From Fredinandcohnia humi (lineage in GTDB: Bacteria; Bacillota; Bacilli; Bacillales; Bacillaceae_L): 64,000 nucleotides of DNA. Location of the stretch: the NCBI RefSeq assembly GCF_001439915.1, contig NZ_LMBW01000014.1, positions 1-64,000 of the forward strand, read 5' to 3'. The notes beneath the pieces are model-generated. The model was not told the origin of the DNA. It saw only the letters and a list, made by a program, of their open reading frames with translations, and searched no databases. Shown here piece after piece: positions 54,409 to 63,671 of this stretch. A program made the position numbers and the translations under genes. Position 1 is the first letter of the stretch. Each line of letters begins with the position of its first letter.

Positions 54409-54444
54409 AAAAAGATGATACATTTTAAGACATCATCCCTTTGA
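54409..54444 (-). terminator. terminator of the VOC gene
   Basis: GATGAT and ATCATC pair with a T tract on the minus strand, about 30 nt past the stop of the VOC gene. Confidence 0.65.
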
Positions 54445-54475
54445 ATATTATACTGGATGACTTTAACCTTAAAGT

Positions 54476-54892
54476 TTATTCTTGATTAATTGCACTTTCA
54501 TCGATATAAGCAACTTCCCATAAATGACCGTCTAGATCCTGAAACCCCCTAATATACATAAACCCATGATCTTGGGGCTCACTAAAAGATTTACCACCAG
54601 ATGACAATGCCTTATTTACTATCTCATCCACTTGATCCCTACTTTCAGCTGAAAAGCTGAGAATTGCTTCGGCAGAAGTAGCAGTATCCACAATTTCCTT
54701 CTTACTAAATCCTTTGAAACGTTCCTCAATCATTATCATAGCAAAGATATTCTCACTGATGATCATACAAGATGTGGTCTCATCGGAGAATTGTGGGTTG
54801 AACTCAAAACCAAGCTCCTTGAAAAAATTGGTGGACTTGTTCACGTCTTTTACAGATAAATTGATAAAGATATTTTTGGATTTGAATGCCAT
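54476..54892 (-). CDS. VOC (glyoxalase/bleomycin-resistance) family protein
   Basis: A 138-aa vicinal-oxygen-chelate protein. 'NIFINLSVKDVNKSTNFFKELGF', 'NKALSSGGKSFSEPQDHGFMYIRGFQDLDGHLWEV' match the PhnB/YaeR type. Metal residues at the ends of the two modules are His and Glu (WEVAYID). These proteins act as lyases, dioxygenases or drug-binding proteins; no substrate is evident. The 309-nt gap to the next gene holds only a 9-bp hairpin (55006-55014 with 55025-55033) and no gene. Confidence 0.82.
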   Translation of the reverse strand: MAFKSKNIFINLSVKDVNKSTNFFKELGFEFNPQFSDETTSCMIISENIFAMIMIEERFKGFSKKEIVDTATSAEAILSFSAESRDQVDEIVNKALSSGGKSFSEPQDHGFMYIRGFQDLDGHLWEVAYIDESAINQE

Positions 54893-55201
54893 TTTTATTA
54901 CCTCCTATGAAAATTACTGGCGAGAAAGCCATGTCATTTAAGTTTTTCTTTGAATGTCGCTAAATATTCCACTTTTCTTTAAGTACTTTATTACGGTTAT
55001 CTAATGAAGTGTTGAAGTAGATTCCAACACTTCACTAGTCTGCTCAAACTATTCTACATAGTTTGGTGCCTTTCCCCAAGTTTAAATTATTCAAATTTTA
55101 TATTTTAAAGCGTTTTACATACTGATTTTTAACAAATCATATTGATTGATTCTTTTTTCTAGTAAAGGTAAGGTAAGAAATACAGCATAGGAGGAATTTG
55201 G

Positions 55202-56008
55202 ATGAAAAATATTAAATTAAACAATGACATTGAAATTCCAATTTTTGGTAGCGGTACAAATACTTACGGTAAAAAGGGAAACCAATTCTCAGGTGCCTTA
55301 AGAGGAGACACTCAAGAGATTGACTGGGCAATTGAAAATGGCTACCGTCATTTTGATTCTGCTCAAATTTATTACAATGAAGAGGTTGTCGGAAAAGGGT
55401 TAAAAAAATCCTCTCTACCACGTGAAGATTTCTTTATCACTACTAAGCTAAATACTTATGAAGGTTTCAGTGGTGCAGACTGGGCGCATGCTGAAATTAA
55501 GAAAAGTTTAGAGAAATTGCAAACTGACTATTTGGATTTATTCTTAATCCATTTCCCATGGGATAATAATGATGAAATTTTGGAGGCTTGGAATATTTTA
55601 GAAGACTACTATAACCGCGGTGTGTCTAGAACAATTGGTGTTTCGAACTTTGAAAAAGAACATCTTGATTTAATTCTTAAAAATGGCAAAATTAAACCAG
55701 CTGTTAACCAGATTGAATCTCACGTTGGAAAATGGAATGAAGAATTAATTGCTTATAATAAAGATAATGATATCGCAACTGTAGCATGGTCTCCATTAGG
55801 CGGTATCGATGAAAATGCTAAGCAGGTTCTAGAAGAAATTGGTAACCAGTACGGAAAGACATACGCACAAGTTGTATTACGTTACCAAATTGAACGTGAT
55901 GTTATCGTCATTCCTAAGTCTCATAATAAAGATCGTCAAGCACAAAGTTTAGATATTTTTGACTTTGAACTAACAGCAAACGATCGTGAACGTATTGCTG
56001 CCCTTTAA
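55202..56008 (+). CDS. aldo/keto reductase family protein
   Basis: A 268-aa AKR with the full tetrad: Asp in 'HFDSAQIYYNEE', Tyr in the same segment, Lys in 'FFITTKLNT', and His in 'LFLIHFPW'. The NADPH pocket 'VIVIPKSHNKDRQAQSLDIFD' is near the C terminus. It reduces aldehydes and ketones, as in YvgN/YtbE of B. subtilis. GGAGGAATTTGG precedes the ATG. Single gene with its own terminator. Confidence 0.92.
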   Translation: MKNIKLNNDIEIPIFGSGTNTYGKKGNQFSGALRGDTQEIDWAIENGYRHFDSAQIYYNEEVVGKGLKKSSLPREDFFITTKLNTYEGFSGADWAHAEIKKSLEKLQTDYLDLFLIHFPWDNNDEILEAWNILEDYYNRGVSRTIGVSNFEKEHLDLILKNGKIKPAVNQIESHVGKWNEELIAYNKDNDIATVAWSPLGGIDENAKQVLEEIGNQYGKTYAQVVLRYQIERDVIVIPKSHNKDRQAQSLDIFDFELTANDRERIAAL

Positions 56009-56184
56009 TTAAAGACAGATTTTAGCGTTTCATTTTGGAAGATTCTTCTAAAATGAAACGCTTTTTTATTTATTGAGTTAATTTCATAATTTTTTATCCT
56101 TACTGACCTAAGGCTTTGACTAGTAATAAATTCATAAATTGTAATTACAAAAACCCAACCAAAGGTTATTTGTATTAATCGCAA
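56005..56184 (-). CDS. possible small membrane protein (uncertain)
   Basis: GGGAGG lies 7 nt before a TTG at 56184 that opens a 59-codon frame beginning with one hydrophobic segment ('ITFGWVFVITIYEF'). The C-terminal half runs across the neighbouring terminator, so the true gene may be shorter or broken. No family recognised. Listed because the ribosome binding site and hydrophobic start fit together. Confidence 0.3.
   Translation of the reverse strand: MRLIQITFGWVFVITIYEFITSQSLRSVRIKNYEINSINKKAFHFRRIFQNETLKSVFN
56024..56068 (+). terminator. terminator of the aldo/keto reductase gene
   Basis: A 13-bp stem (56024-56036 with 56050-56062) and six T residues, 15 nt past the stop. Confidence 0.9.
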
Positions 56185-56294
56185 AATCATTCCTCCCACA
56201 TAAATCAATTGACCTGAATAGCATTAAGACGAATGAATTTTATCCTATAGGGTTCGTTTGTTGTGCAATCGCGCCCTTCAGAAAACAACATAAT

Positions 56295-56530
56295 CTATTC
56301 AATATCAATTATCTGGTTTCCTTCCTCATCTATTTGGAAACTCCATCCCCCGTAACTCCATCCTTTTTTTCAACAATCTCAATAAATGCATTCAAAAACT
56401 CATCGTTTTTAAATTGTCACCGTTGTTTGCATAAATGCAAATCTCTATTTTAACTCCAATTGGCCTTATAACGATAACAACATAATCAAATCCCGATTCA
56501 TCCTTGTATAACATGATAAATTGGGATTCG
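56295..56530 (-). pseudogene. frameshifted remnant downstream of the anti-sigma gene
   Basis: Three successive frames on the minus strand read 'YKDESGFDYVVIVIRPIGVK', then 'NDEFLNAFIEIVEKKDGV', then 'GWSYGGWSFQIDEEGNQIID' before a TAG at 56295. Joined by one or two frameshifts they look like one about 75-aa protein. I do not recognise the family. It lies right behind the sigma/anti-sigma pair and may once have been its third gene. Confidence 0.55.
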
Positions 56531-56539
56531 TTTTGCTAA

Positions 56540-57571
56540 CTATTTTTTAAATAGTTCTACTTCACCAATTCCATCTACAATTAGTTTTAGCTTTTTGGAA
56601 TTGTTATAAGAAGTTATTTGGAAGTTTGTTGAAATAATCGTTTTGTTATTTTTTGTACTCATTCTAAAACCAGTTACTCCATATTCATTACCATCTTCAT
56701 CTACGATTTTCATATCTGTAAAAGTATTTTCATTTTCATATATTCCAGCCAATGAAAATGTTAGATTTAATGATGTTGGATTTGCGTTAGCTTTAGAAAC
56801 TTGAATGACAGATGACTGATCCTGCATTGCATATTGAATAATTGAATTTGACTCTTCTTTATTTTTGTTGGAAACTGACAGTTTCCAATTTCCATCAATT
56901 TTTTTGAATCCTCCCGTGTCATAAAAAACATTGACACTTTCCACTTCTATTAATGCGTCTTTTAAAAGAGGAATAAGACCTTCGTTGGAATCGGATAACA
57001 CATCATACTGAATTCTCCCTGTTTTCACATCCAATATTGGATTTTGATGTTCAGAACCCGATATATATCTGTTGTCACTCTTCGAGGGTTTTGTATCTGG
57101 AATAAATTCATCGATGTATTCGCCATCACCATTTTTCAATCGGTAATCCATCGAGACCTCCCTTACCTTATTTAAAATTGAGGGATTTTCAAATACTAAC
57201 AGAAAACTTAATCCCAATTTATTTGCGTCCGAAAAATGCTTATCTAGCGTTATTTGAATACCTTGATCGGTAACTGAACTATCACCTTCTTGTATAAATC
57301 CATTATTTACGGCTTGTTCTATGCCTTTATCTCCAAAGTTAAAGAATTCGTTAATACCAGCCATTACATGTTCATTAGTAATGACAACACCAGTTACGAT
57401 AAGAGCGCAAGCAGCAGTAGCTACTCTTTTCCAAATAAAATTAACTTTTTTCTTCTTTGATTTAGCTCGAATAATATCATAGGATTGATCCAGAGATTTC
57501 CTTACCTTGACAGGTATCTCTTTCTGTTCACTCATCATCTGATTCAACTCTTTTTCAAAGCTATTTTTCAT
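56540..57571 (-). CDS. anti-sigma factor, DUF4179 domain membrane protein
   Basis: A 343-aa protein with an N-terminal cytoplasmic part (about residues 1-45), one membrane helix (about 47-65, 'VATAACALIVTGVVI') and a large extracellular domain of the DUF4179 type ('FNFGDKGIEQAVNNGFIQEG', 'ITLDKHFSDANKLGLSF'). Such proteins hold their ECF sigma at the membrane until a signal. Its ATG overlaps the sigma gene by 11 nt, a standard pairing. The inducing signal is unknown; envelope stress is common. Confidence 0.85.
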   Translation of the reverse strand: MKNSFEKELNQMMSEQKEIPVKVRKSLDQSYDIIRAKSKKKKVNFIWKRVATAACALIVTGVVITNEHVMAGINEFFNFGDKGIEQAVNNGFIQEGDSSVTDQGIQITLDKHFSDANKLGLSFLLVFENPSILNKVREVSMDYRLKNGDGEYIDEFIPDTKPSKSDNRYISGSEHQNPILDVKTGRIQYDVLSDSNEGLIPLLKDALIEVESVNVFYDTGGFKKIDGNWKLSVSNKNKEESNSIIQYAMQDQSSVIQVSKANANPTSLNLTFSLAGIYENENTFTDMKIVDEDGNEYGVTGFRMSTKNNKTIISTNFQITSYNNSKKLKLIVDGIGEVELFKK

Positions 57572-58091
57572 AGACTATCGCTCCCTCATTTTTATAGTAG
57601 TTATTTCTCAATATCGACTTGGCCCTAGAAAGTCTGGATTTAATAGTCCCTTCAGGCTCCTTTAAAAATTCACTAATTTCTTTAACATTCAATCCGACAA
57701 TATAGTATAAAACAAGTGCTAACCTGTAGACTTCATTTAAACTATTGAGCGCATCCTTTAATTCTATCTTCTGAAATTCATCATCTTTCTTTTGTAAAAG
57801 TAAATTCTCATCAATCACCGAAACATTCTTATTCTTGTTGAGCAAACTGTTACATTTATTGATTAGGATTTTACAAATCCAAGTATTGAAGTACTCAACA
57901 TTTCTTAGAGTATGTAATTTTTCATAGGCCGAGATAATTGCATCCTGCATAGCATCGGCTACATCTTCATCATTGTTTAATAATCTATTTGCTGTTCGGT
58001 ACAACACATCTTCATATTGTTTTACAAGTAAAACAAACGCTTCTCCATCGCCGTTTTTTGCCTTTTTGACCAAGGCCTTTAGTGATCCCAT
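57561..58091 (-). CDS. ECF-type RNA polymerase sigma factor
   Basis: A 176-aa sigma-70-family protein with region 2 ('YEDVLYRTANRLLNNDEDVADAMQDAI') and region 4 ('LNEVYRLALVLYYIVGLNVKEISEFLKEPEGTIKSRLSRAK'). GGAGGTG lies before the ATG. With the overlapping DUF4179 anti-sigma gene it forms an autoregulated stress unit. No matching sigma promoter could be fixed with confidence in the upstream 300 nt. Confidence 0.92.
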   Translation of the reverse strand: MGSLKALVKKAKNGDGEAFVLLVKQYEDVLYRTANRLLNNDEDVADAMQDAIISAYEKLHTLRNVEYFNTWICKILINKCNSLLNKNKNVSVIDENLLLQKKDDEFQKIELKDALNSLNEVYRLALVLYYIVGLNVKEISEFLKEPEGTIKSRLSRAKSILRNNYYKNEGAIVYEK

Positions 58092-59056
58092 TCAGGCACC
58101 TCCTTACTAACTGTTTTGTTTTTCAATATATTAGATATGGGAGAGTATCATTTGGTTGCATTGAAAGAAGTGATTTTATAAATCTCAAAGAGAGTAGGTT
58201 GTTTGACATACTGGCTACTTCAATTGATCGTGGCAAAAGGTTTCTCAATTCTTTTTCCCCAAAGTGAATAGTGTTCATAGGGATATACACATACGACATG
58301 GTCGGGACCCCCTTGATATCGTAAGTCCGCAACTTCATTACATATTTTCAATATAAATTATTTATTCCAAGGTACCTATAATAAATAAGAAATCATGTAG
58401 TCTTTAACTGTACGGCATAATAATTGTAAGAGGTCGTCTCAGGAAGGAGTTTTATCAAAAATATTACTAACAAATTTAATGGAGCAACTTGTTTTAATAA
58501 CTGGTTGCTCCATTAAACTATTGCACTCTTTCGTAATATAAGATTAGCCAGTTTTTCTGGTTAACCTATTTTTATATGGTCTTACGATAACGGTAGTCGG
58601 GGTAGAACGTTGCACCCGTGGTAAACAATCCCGTTAGCTAAACTGTTCAACCCCTACTTGTATGAAAAGCCCCGGAAATCGGAAATATATTTTTTCACGA
58701 AAACCGGGTTAGGATAGGAATTGTTTATTTTTACTGGAGAATGTTTATTCTAGTTAGACATAGTAGAATAAAGTTTTAGAGATAAGAAGAACCAGTTAAT
58801 TAAATATAACCTATTGTGGATAATATCCTGATTCTTTACCATTACTAGGTACGAAAGATTACTTTTACAGATCGTCCATAGAAACTCCATAAATATTTCC
58901 GTTCATAAGAAGTTTTTCAGTTTCAGGATAACCTTGGCCATTTTCCCATTTGCTGACGGCTTGCCTTGTCGTGTTTATTTTTTCGGCTAAGGCTTCTTGG
59001 GAAAGCCCTTTTTCCTTTATCAATTAAAAAAGTTTTATGAGAAAAGTTTCACCCAT
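58092..59056. other. long gap with remnants and a hairpin
   Basis: This 965-nt stretch has no intact gene. It carries a 14-bp inverted repeat (58475-58488 / 58504-58517, TTTAATGGAGCAAC with its inverse) without a U run, and the Xre remnant at 58865-59023. Short frames near 58123-58338 lack homology. The 58565-58720 part, rich in G, has no recognisable function. Confidence 0.55.
58865..59023 (-). pseudogene. Xre-family HTH regulator remnant
   Basis: A 53-residue frame reads 'KGLSQEALAEKINTTRQAVS' and 'KWENGQGYPETEKLLMNGN', a typical Xre HTH of YazB/SinR-like type. It has a TAA just after 'SMDDL' and another stop just before its first residues, and no ribosome binding site. Both ends are lost. 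Confidence 0.75.
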
Positions 59057-60445
59057 TTAACTGCTTAAATAATCGATGACATCCTCAATGTCGCGGTCCG
59101 CCTGTCCCTGACCGCCACTTTTGAAATAAATAATGTCATCTGGGATTAAAAATGAATCGAAAAATCTTTTCATTTCATCTACATTTGAAAAGTGATAGAC
59201 ATTATCCGGATCGATTCCGGCCTCTATAGCAGGCTTTGCAAAATCTTTTGCAATGGTACCTTTGGTAATAAGAACATCAATTCCTGAATTACCGAGCAGA
59301 TGCCCTGCCTTTTCGTATTCTTCGTCAGCATATTTTCCCAGTGCTGCCATTCTTCCTAGAACAGCAATTTTTCTTTGATTTGGCAATGCTATACTGCTTA
59401 ATGTTTCTAAGCCTTTTCTTAAGGAAGCAGGATTTGACTTCCAAGTATCATCTACCACTGTAATTTGGTTTCGTCCTTTAATTATTTCAAAATGGGATCT
59501 CATGTGATGAAACGAGGATAATCTTTTTAAAGCATAGTGAAGATCCACTCCTAAGTTTGCAGCAGCTGCCAATGAAGTAACTGCATTGTATACATTATGT
59601 TCACCAAGTCCCGGTATATATCCCTTAAATACACTTTGCTTATATTCAATACGAAAAATCATTCCTGATGAATAACGTCGATACTCCTTTATCTTAAAAT
59701 CAGCATCCTTATGTTTGCCGAATGTTATTATTGCTCCCTTGAACTTTGAAGTATCGAGAGAGGAAAGACTTGGGTCGTCTATATTAAGAATGAGAGTCCC
59801 CACATTGTTCATACCTTCCATTATTTTTGCCTTTTCTGTTAAATAATCATCAAATGATCGAAATCTATCCGTATGATCTACATCAACCATGGTTATAATC
59901 CCAATAGTCGGGTAAAAATATTTACAGGACTCCGTCATATGCCCACTTTTAGCTACGGCTGTTTCAAACACAGCCACATCTGTATCTTCGTCAATTCCCA
60001 TTAAATAAGGAAGGTTGTAATAACCACCATTTTTACTGGATATGGTTGCCTGGACGTTGTATTTTTCTTTCAAAATGTGTTTTAGCATTTCTTTTGTAGT
60101 AGACTTTCCACATGTACCAGTAATGGCAACTACAGGTACGTTAAACAAATGCCTGTAATACGAGGTAAATTTAAAGAAACTTTCTTTGAGATCCTTTACC
60201 ATAATGATTTGCTCGGGTTTTAATCTTATCATATTAGCAAATGGTGTTTCTGTAACGATAAATACATCCTTATAATTCTTGATCTTTTCAACAGGAACCG
60301 TTCTGTCGTTCCAACGAAAATATAACGTATTATTATTAATTTTATATCTGTCTTTCGTGACCGTCATGATTTTTTTACCCTTTTGCTTTTTATTAGGCTG
60401 AATGTTCAACGCAGTTAAAATGTCCTCCAATAATAATGTCTTCAA
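59057..60445 (-). CDS. stand-alone Mur ligase-family protein (MurF-like)
   Basis: A 462-aa ATP-dependent ligase of the Mur superfamily. The P-loop 'AITGTCGKSTTKEM', the central 'VAVFETAVAKSGHM' and 'VDVDHTDRF' segments, 'GLGEHNVYNAVTSLAAA' and the C-terminal 'DDTWKSNPASLRKGLE' follow MurF. The first 100 residues differ from ordinary MurF and there is no neighbouring ddl or mur gene. So it may join another amino acid or act on a non-cell-wall substrate. The start lies 13 nt after GGGGGGACA. Single-gene unit. Confidence 0.82.
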   Translation of the reverse strand: MKTLLLEDILTALNIQPNKKQKGKKIMTVTKDRYKINNNTLYFRWNDRTVPVEKIKNYKDVFIVTETPFANMIRLKPEQIIMVKDLKESFFKFTSYYRHLFNVPVVAITGTCGKSTTKEMLKHILKEKYNVQATISSKNGGYYNLPYLMGIDEDTDVAVFETAVAKSGHMTESCKYFYPTIGIITMVDVDHTDRFRSFDDYLTEKAKIMEGMNNVGTLILNIDDPSLSSLDTSKFKGAIITFGKHKDADFKIKEYRRYSSGMIFRIEYKQSVFKGYIPGLGEHNVYNAVTSLAAAANLGVDLHYALKRLSSFHHMRSHFEIIKGRNQITVVDDTWKSNPASLRKGLETLSSIALPNQRKIAVLGRMAALGKYADEEYEKAGHLLGNSGIDVLITKGTIAKDFAKPAIEAGIDPDNVYHFSNVDEMKRFFDSFLIPDDIIYFKSGGQGQADRDIEDVIDYLSS

Positions 60446-60580
60446 AATGTCCCCCCTATTTTTTTTGAAAATGGCATTCTCATAATACTATCCTATATAG
60501 TTAGAAGTGCTTGATTCACTTTGAATTCAAAAGTTAAAGTATTATATGAAGTGTCCCCTAATGTTGGTGAGGTTTGTAAT

Positions 60581-60615
60581 AAAAAACAATCAATCAGCGG
60601 AATTCATTGTTTTTT
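60581..60615. terminator. terminator-like hairpin left of the intron
   Basis: AAAAAACAAT (60581-60590) pairs with ATTGTTTTTT (60606-60615) around a 15-nt loop. No complete gene precedes it on either strand; the remaining 60446-60949 shows only short frames without homology. Confidence 0.6.
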
Positions 60616-61005
60616 ATGAACTAATGATGTTTATAATTTGATCTAGTGAAGTCTTCTTTAATTTCTGGAAACCCTTTTATCATTTACGAAATAGTTTTAC
60701 AAAAATTTCCGTTCGCAACAGTGATTGTTGAAGTAATCTGCCCCGTTAGCCACCCAAGTAGCCCAAAAAATCAGCGCTTCACCACAGAGAATGAAAATGG
60801 TTTAGAAGTATCAATTCTGATACTGACCTTAATCCAGTCAAACCAATCCATTGGTTTATTAATTTAACGCTCTACTCATTTTTTTGACGATTGAGCAGGG
60901 TCCTTAATCATTGTCTTTTTTCCAACTTAGAGGAAACTTATTTTCATGGTAGTTTAAGAGCAATAGGTAAGACTTTGATGTTATCTCCATCTTTTCCCCT
61001 GCTCC

Positions 61006-61039
61006 ACACCCAACGTGCGACTTTCACCGCATTAGGCGT
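61006..61039 (-). ncRNA. group II intron domain V
   Basis: The 34-nt stem-loop reads, on the minus strand, ACGCCTAATGCGGTGAAAGT at its start and closes with CGCACGTTGGGTGT. It forms the classic two-helix hairpin with a GAAA tetraloop and the two-base bulge (CA). The catalytic triad position reads CGC instead of the common AGC. Confidence 0.85.
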
Positions 61040-61053
61040 TCCATCTTATTCTT

Positions 61054-61344
61054 TTAGACTAAAGCAACTAAATTACAAACTTTACGAAATTGGTTTAACT
61101 TCTTCAATTGTTTTCCATCTAATTGAAGAATATTCCTATATCGTTCAATCGTCTTTTCACTTGTAGCATGGATTAATCTATGGACATCTTTATGTACGTT
61201 TACAAGATTATTAAACTCATCTGTTCCTCCCATATGTCTGGGTAGCTTATGATGACAGTGTACCTGGTTAGATGCTAAAAATCCCCCTGTTACTGCACAT
61301 AATCCTAATTGCATTGAGTACCTTGAAATTCTGTTATCTGCAAT
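61054..61344 (-). pseudogene. C-terminal HNH part of the intron-encoded protein, cut off by a stop
   Basis: The frame after the TAA at 61345-61347 continues in phase with 'IADNRISRYSMQLGLCAVTG' and the HNH motif 'NQVHCHHKLPRHMGGTDEFN', ending in 'RKVCNLVALV'. In the L. lactis LtrA protein (599 aa) this endonuclease domain is fused to the maturase. Here one codon, probably once Tyr (TAT/TAC), reads TAA. Joined, the length would be about 599 aa. An internal ATG (61314) could at best give an 86-aa HNH fragment. Confidence 0.88.
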
Positions 61345-62853
61345 TTATAAATTGTCTTTGGCGTAAGGCATTTGTAACATTTTTCTAATTTCTATGGCAA
61401 CGTCGGCTCTAAGATTTTGATGAAGTCTAAGCCTTCCTTTTTTTGAATAATTACATATATTTTGACTGAAGTTCATGGCATTACTTGTTTGAATATCCCC
61501 TAATGGAAATAAATATGCACCAGCAATTTTATATGTTCTGAAATTATTCTTATGAAGTCTCTTGTATGTTTCTGATGGTTTTATAGGCTTTCTATATTTG
61601 CCAATTGGTTTTAGACGATTATACATGGTTTTCAATAGACGATAGGCTATTTTTCCAAAATCTATATTGATATGAGTCGCAATCTTGAAGTAATTTTTTA
61701 TTCCGAGAATATAAGCGTTATAATCCATGACAGTATGTGGTGTTGGCTTATTTTGGATTTTGCGAATTAAATATCTAAGTTTTTCTAGGATACTTTTCAT
61801 CTTTTTGTCCATAACGTGTGTATTGGATACGTATTTATTACGCTTGAATACTGCTTTAAGAGAAAAACCTAGAAAATCAGATTTCCTTTTTCTAAGATTA
61901 GTAATCGCTGATTTCTCGGTTGATATATCAAGGTTTAGCTGATTTTTTAAGTATTCCTTGGTAGCGTGAAATATTTTGATAGCTGATTGATGAGAATTTG
62001 TGAAAATCTTAAAATCATCTGCATATCTGACGATATACATTTGTTTGAGATTCGTTTTCCTTAACGCTCTTGTCTTACTATTGGTTGCGTAAGTATGTTT
62101 TGTTTTTAGGCATTCCCATTGGTTAGCTGTCCACCAATCTAAGTCATTTAAAACAATGTTTGATAAAAGAGGAGACAGGATTCCTCCTTGCGGAGTTCCT
62201 TTAGTTGGAACACCAATGCCTTTGATTGGTGCTTTTAGCATTCTCGAGACAATCGTTAAAACTCTTTTGTCACGTATGCCAATACTGTACATTTGTTTAA
62301 TTAACTTTGAATGGCTCACGTTGTCAAAGAAACCTTGTATATCAATGTCTACTACATGGTGAAACTTCACATTATTGACTAAAAACTGACATCTAGCCAT
62401 TACATGATGAGTTGACCTATTTGGTCTAAAACCGTATGAATGGTGATAAAATTTGGCTTCACATATTGGCTCTAATACTTGTTTGAACATCTGTTGAATT
62501 AGTCTATCTCTCATAGTTGGAATACCTAATGGACGTTTCTTACCATTGGGTTTAGGTATTTCAACTCTTCGTACCGTTTGAGGTTTATAATTCAGTAGTA
62601 CTTTTCGAATTTCCTCGATAAATTCATCAGCGTTTTCAATTTTGAATTGGTCAATCGTGATGCCATCAGTTCCAGCTGTTTTTGAACCTGTATTCGCTTT
62701 AATGTTCCGAAAGGCTAATAAGATATTATCTTTCGATATGATATGTTCATAAAGCCTTAAACCCTTTGTAGCATTGTTTTTACTTCGCTCATAAAGGTCA
62801 TCAAATATGTCTTGCATACCGTAATATTCTGAATGTCGTAGAGCTGTACTCAC
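61345..62853 (-). CDS. group II intron reverse transcriptase/maturase
   Basis: A 502-aa reverse transcriptase. RT motifs are complete: 'RPLGIPTMRDRLIQQMFKQV', 'SYGFRPNRSTHHVM', 'GTPQGGILSPLLSNIVLNDL', and the catalytic 'YIVRYADDFKIF'. The X/maturase domain ('GYKKL'-type region, 'YLFPLGDI') follows. The start is GTG, with GGAAGGAG 13 nt upstream. It promotes intron splicing and retrohoming; without its HNH domain bottom-strand cleavage should fail, though splicing can remain. Confidence 0.93.
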   Translation of the reverse strand: MSTALRHSEYYGMQDIFDDLYERSKNNATKGLRLYEHIISKDNILLAFRNIKANTGSKTAGTDGITIDQFKIENADEFIEEIRKVLLNYKPQTVRRVEIPKPNGKKRPLGIPTMRDRLIQQMFKQVLEPICEAKFYHHSYGFRPNRSTHHVMARCQFLVNNVKFHHVVDIDIQGFFDNVSHSKLIKQMYSIGIRDKRVLTIVSRMLKAPIKGIGVPTKGTPQGGILSPLLSNIVLNDLDWWTANQWECLKTKHTYATNSKTRALRKTNLKQMYIVRYADDFKIFTNSHQSAIKIFHATKEYLKNQLNLDISTEKSAITNLRKRKSDFLGFSLKAVFKRNKYVSNTHVMDKKMKSILEKLRYLIRKIQNKPTPHTVMDYNAYILGIKNYFKIATHINIDFGKIAYRLLKTMYNRLKPIGKYRKPIKPSETYKRLHKNNFRTYKIAGAYLFPLGDIQTSNAMNFSQNICNYSKKGRLRLHQNLRADVAIEIRKMLQMPYAKDNL

Positions 62854-63671
62854 CGATGGATTGTTTCTCCTTCCTTGCGGAAAATCCCATCATCTTACTC
62901 GACCCTGTGAGTTTCATTTAGTTATGTTAGTTTTCAAAGAGAAGACTTGGGACTATCCCTCCACGCTCGTTACACGCTTCAACGGTACTGTGTCCCTACT
63001 TTCGTAAGAGTAAAGTCACTTCGATAAATATATTATTATCTTATAGACACCATCCCGATAGTAGTCGTTTAATAGTGGATGTTTCTTACTTACAACGTTC
63101 CGATTAACCTAGCTTTACATATATCCGTAGGTGCTCACTTTAAGCCTGCCAACCTATATCCTCATTTGTTAGATATCCCGAAGTTCCTATACACTACTCG
63201 TACTTTCCGGTGTTTGACACTGCGTTCGCAGCATACGCCTTTCGAGCGTATTAATTTCTAGACCCGTACATTCGCAAGTTCGTCAGTCCAGTTGGACATT
63301 CTCACCATAGGTATTTTGTAGCATCCCGACCTATCACAAACCATATTCTAGATAAGCAACTTAGGTTCATTTCAGCCGACTTTACCTAGCTTCATACACA
63401 TTCTAACTACTATCATTATGTGCATGTAGGAGGATCAGATAACTCGTTTCAGCTCAACATGACGGCTTTCATTCCGAGTTTCAATTAATCAGTTGTAATT
63501 GCTTGATAGCAATTCTCCTATTTCGTGCTTTGGCACTTATAAGGAAACGTTTCGCGCAGTACATCGTTTCACAAACTTAAGATTATTTCTCCATAGGTAT
63601 CTTCTTTATCGACCGGTCTCATAGAATAAACGGTGCTAGATTAAAGTTGGTTTCATGTATAGACAACTTAG

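Larger units (their letters stand above)
60950..63572 (-). mobile_element. group II intron (bacterial, minus strand)
   Basis: A retroelement of about 2.6 kb. The minus-strand order is: 5' RNA domains (about 63572 to 62900), an intron-encoded reverse transcriptase/maturase, an HNH segment, then domain V (61006-61039) and a domain VI-like stem with a branch-point A (about 60955-60990). Boundaries are estimates: the 5' end is placed at GTGAAACG (63572) and the 3' end at about 60950. No IBS/EBS pairing was worked out, so which gene it entered is unknown. Confidence 0.85.

Noticed and set aside
58123-58338. 71-codon minus-strand frame upstream of the ECF sigma gene
   Set aside because: No start site and no family match; it lies in the likely sigma promoter region.
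60646-60867. 73-codon plus-strand frame left of the intron
   Set aside because: No ribosome binding site and no homology; could be debris of the intron's target but not supportable.
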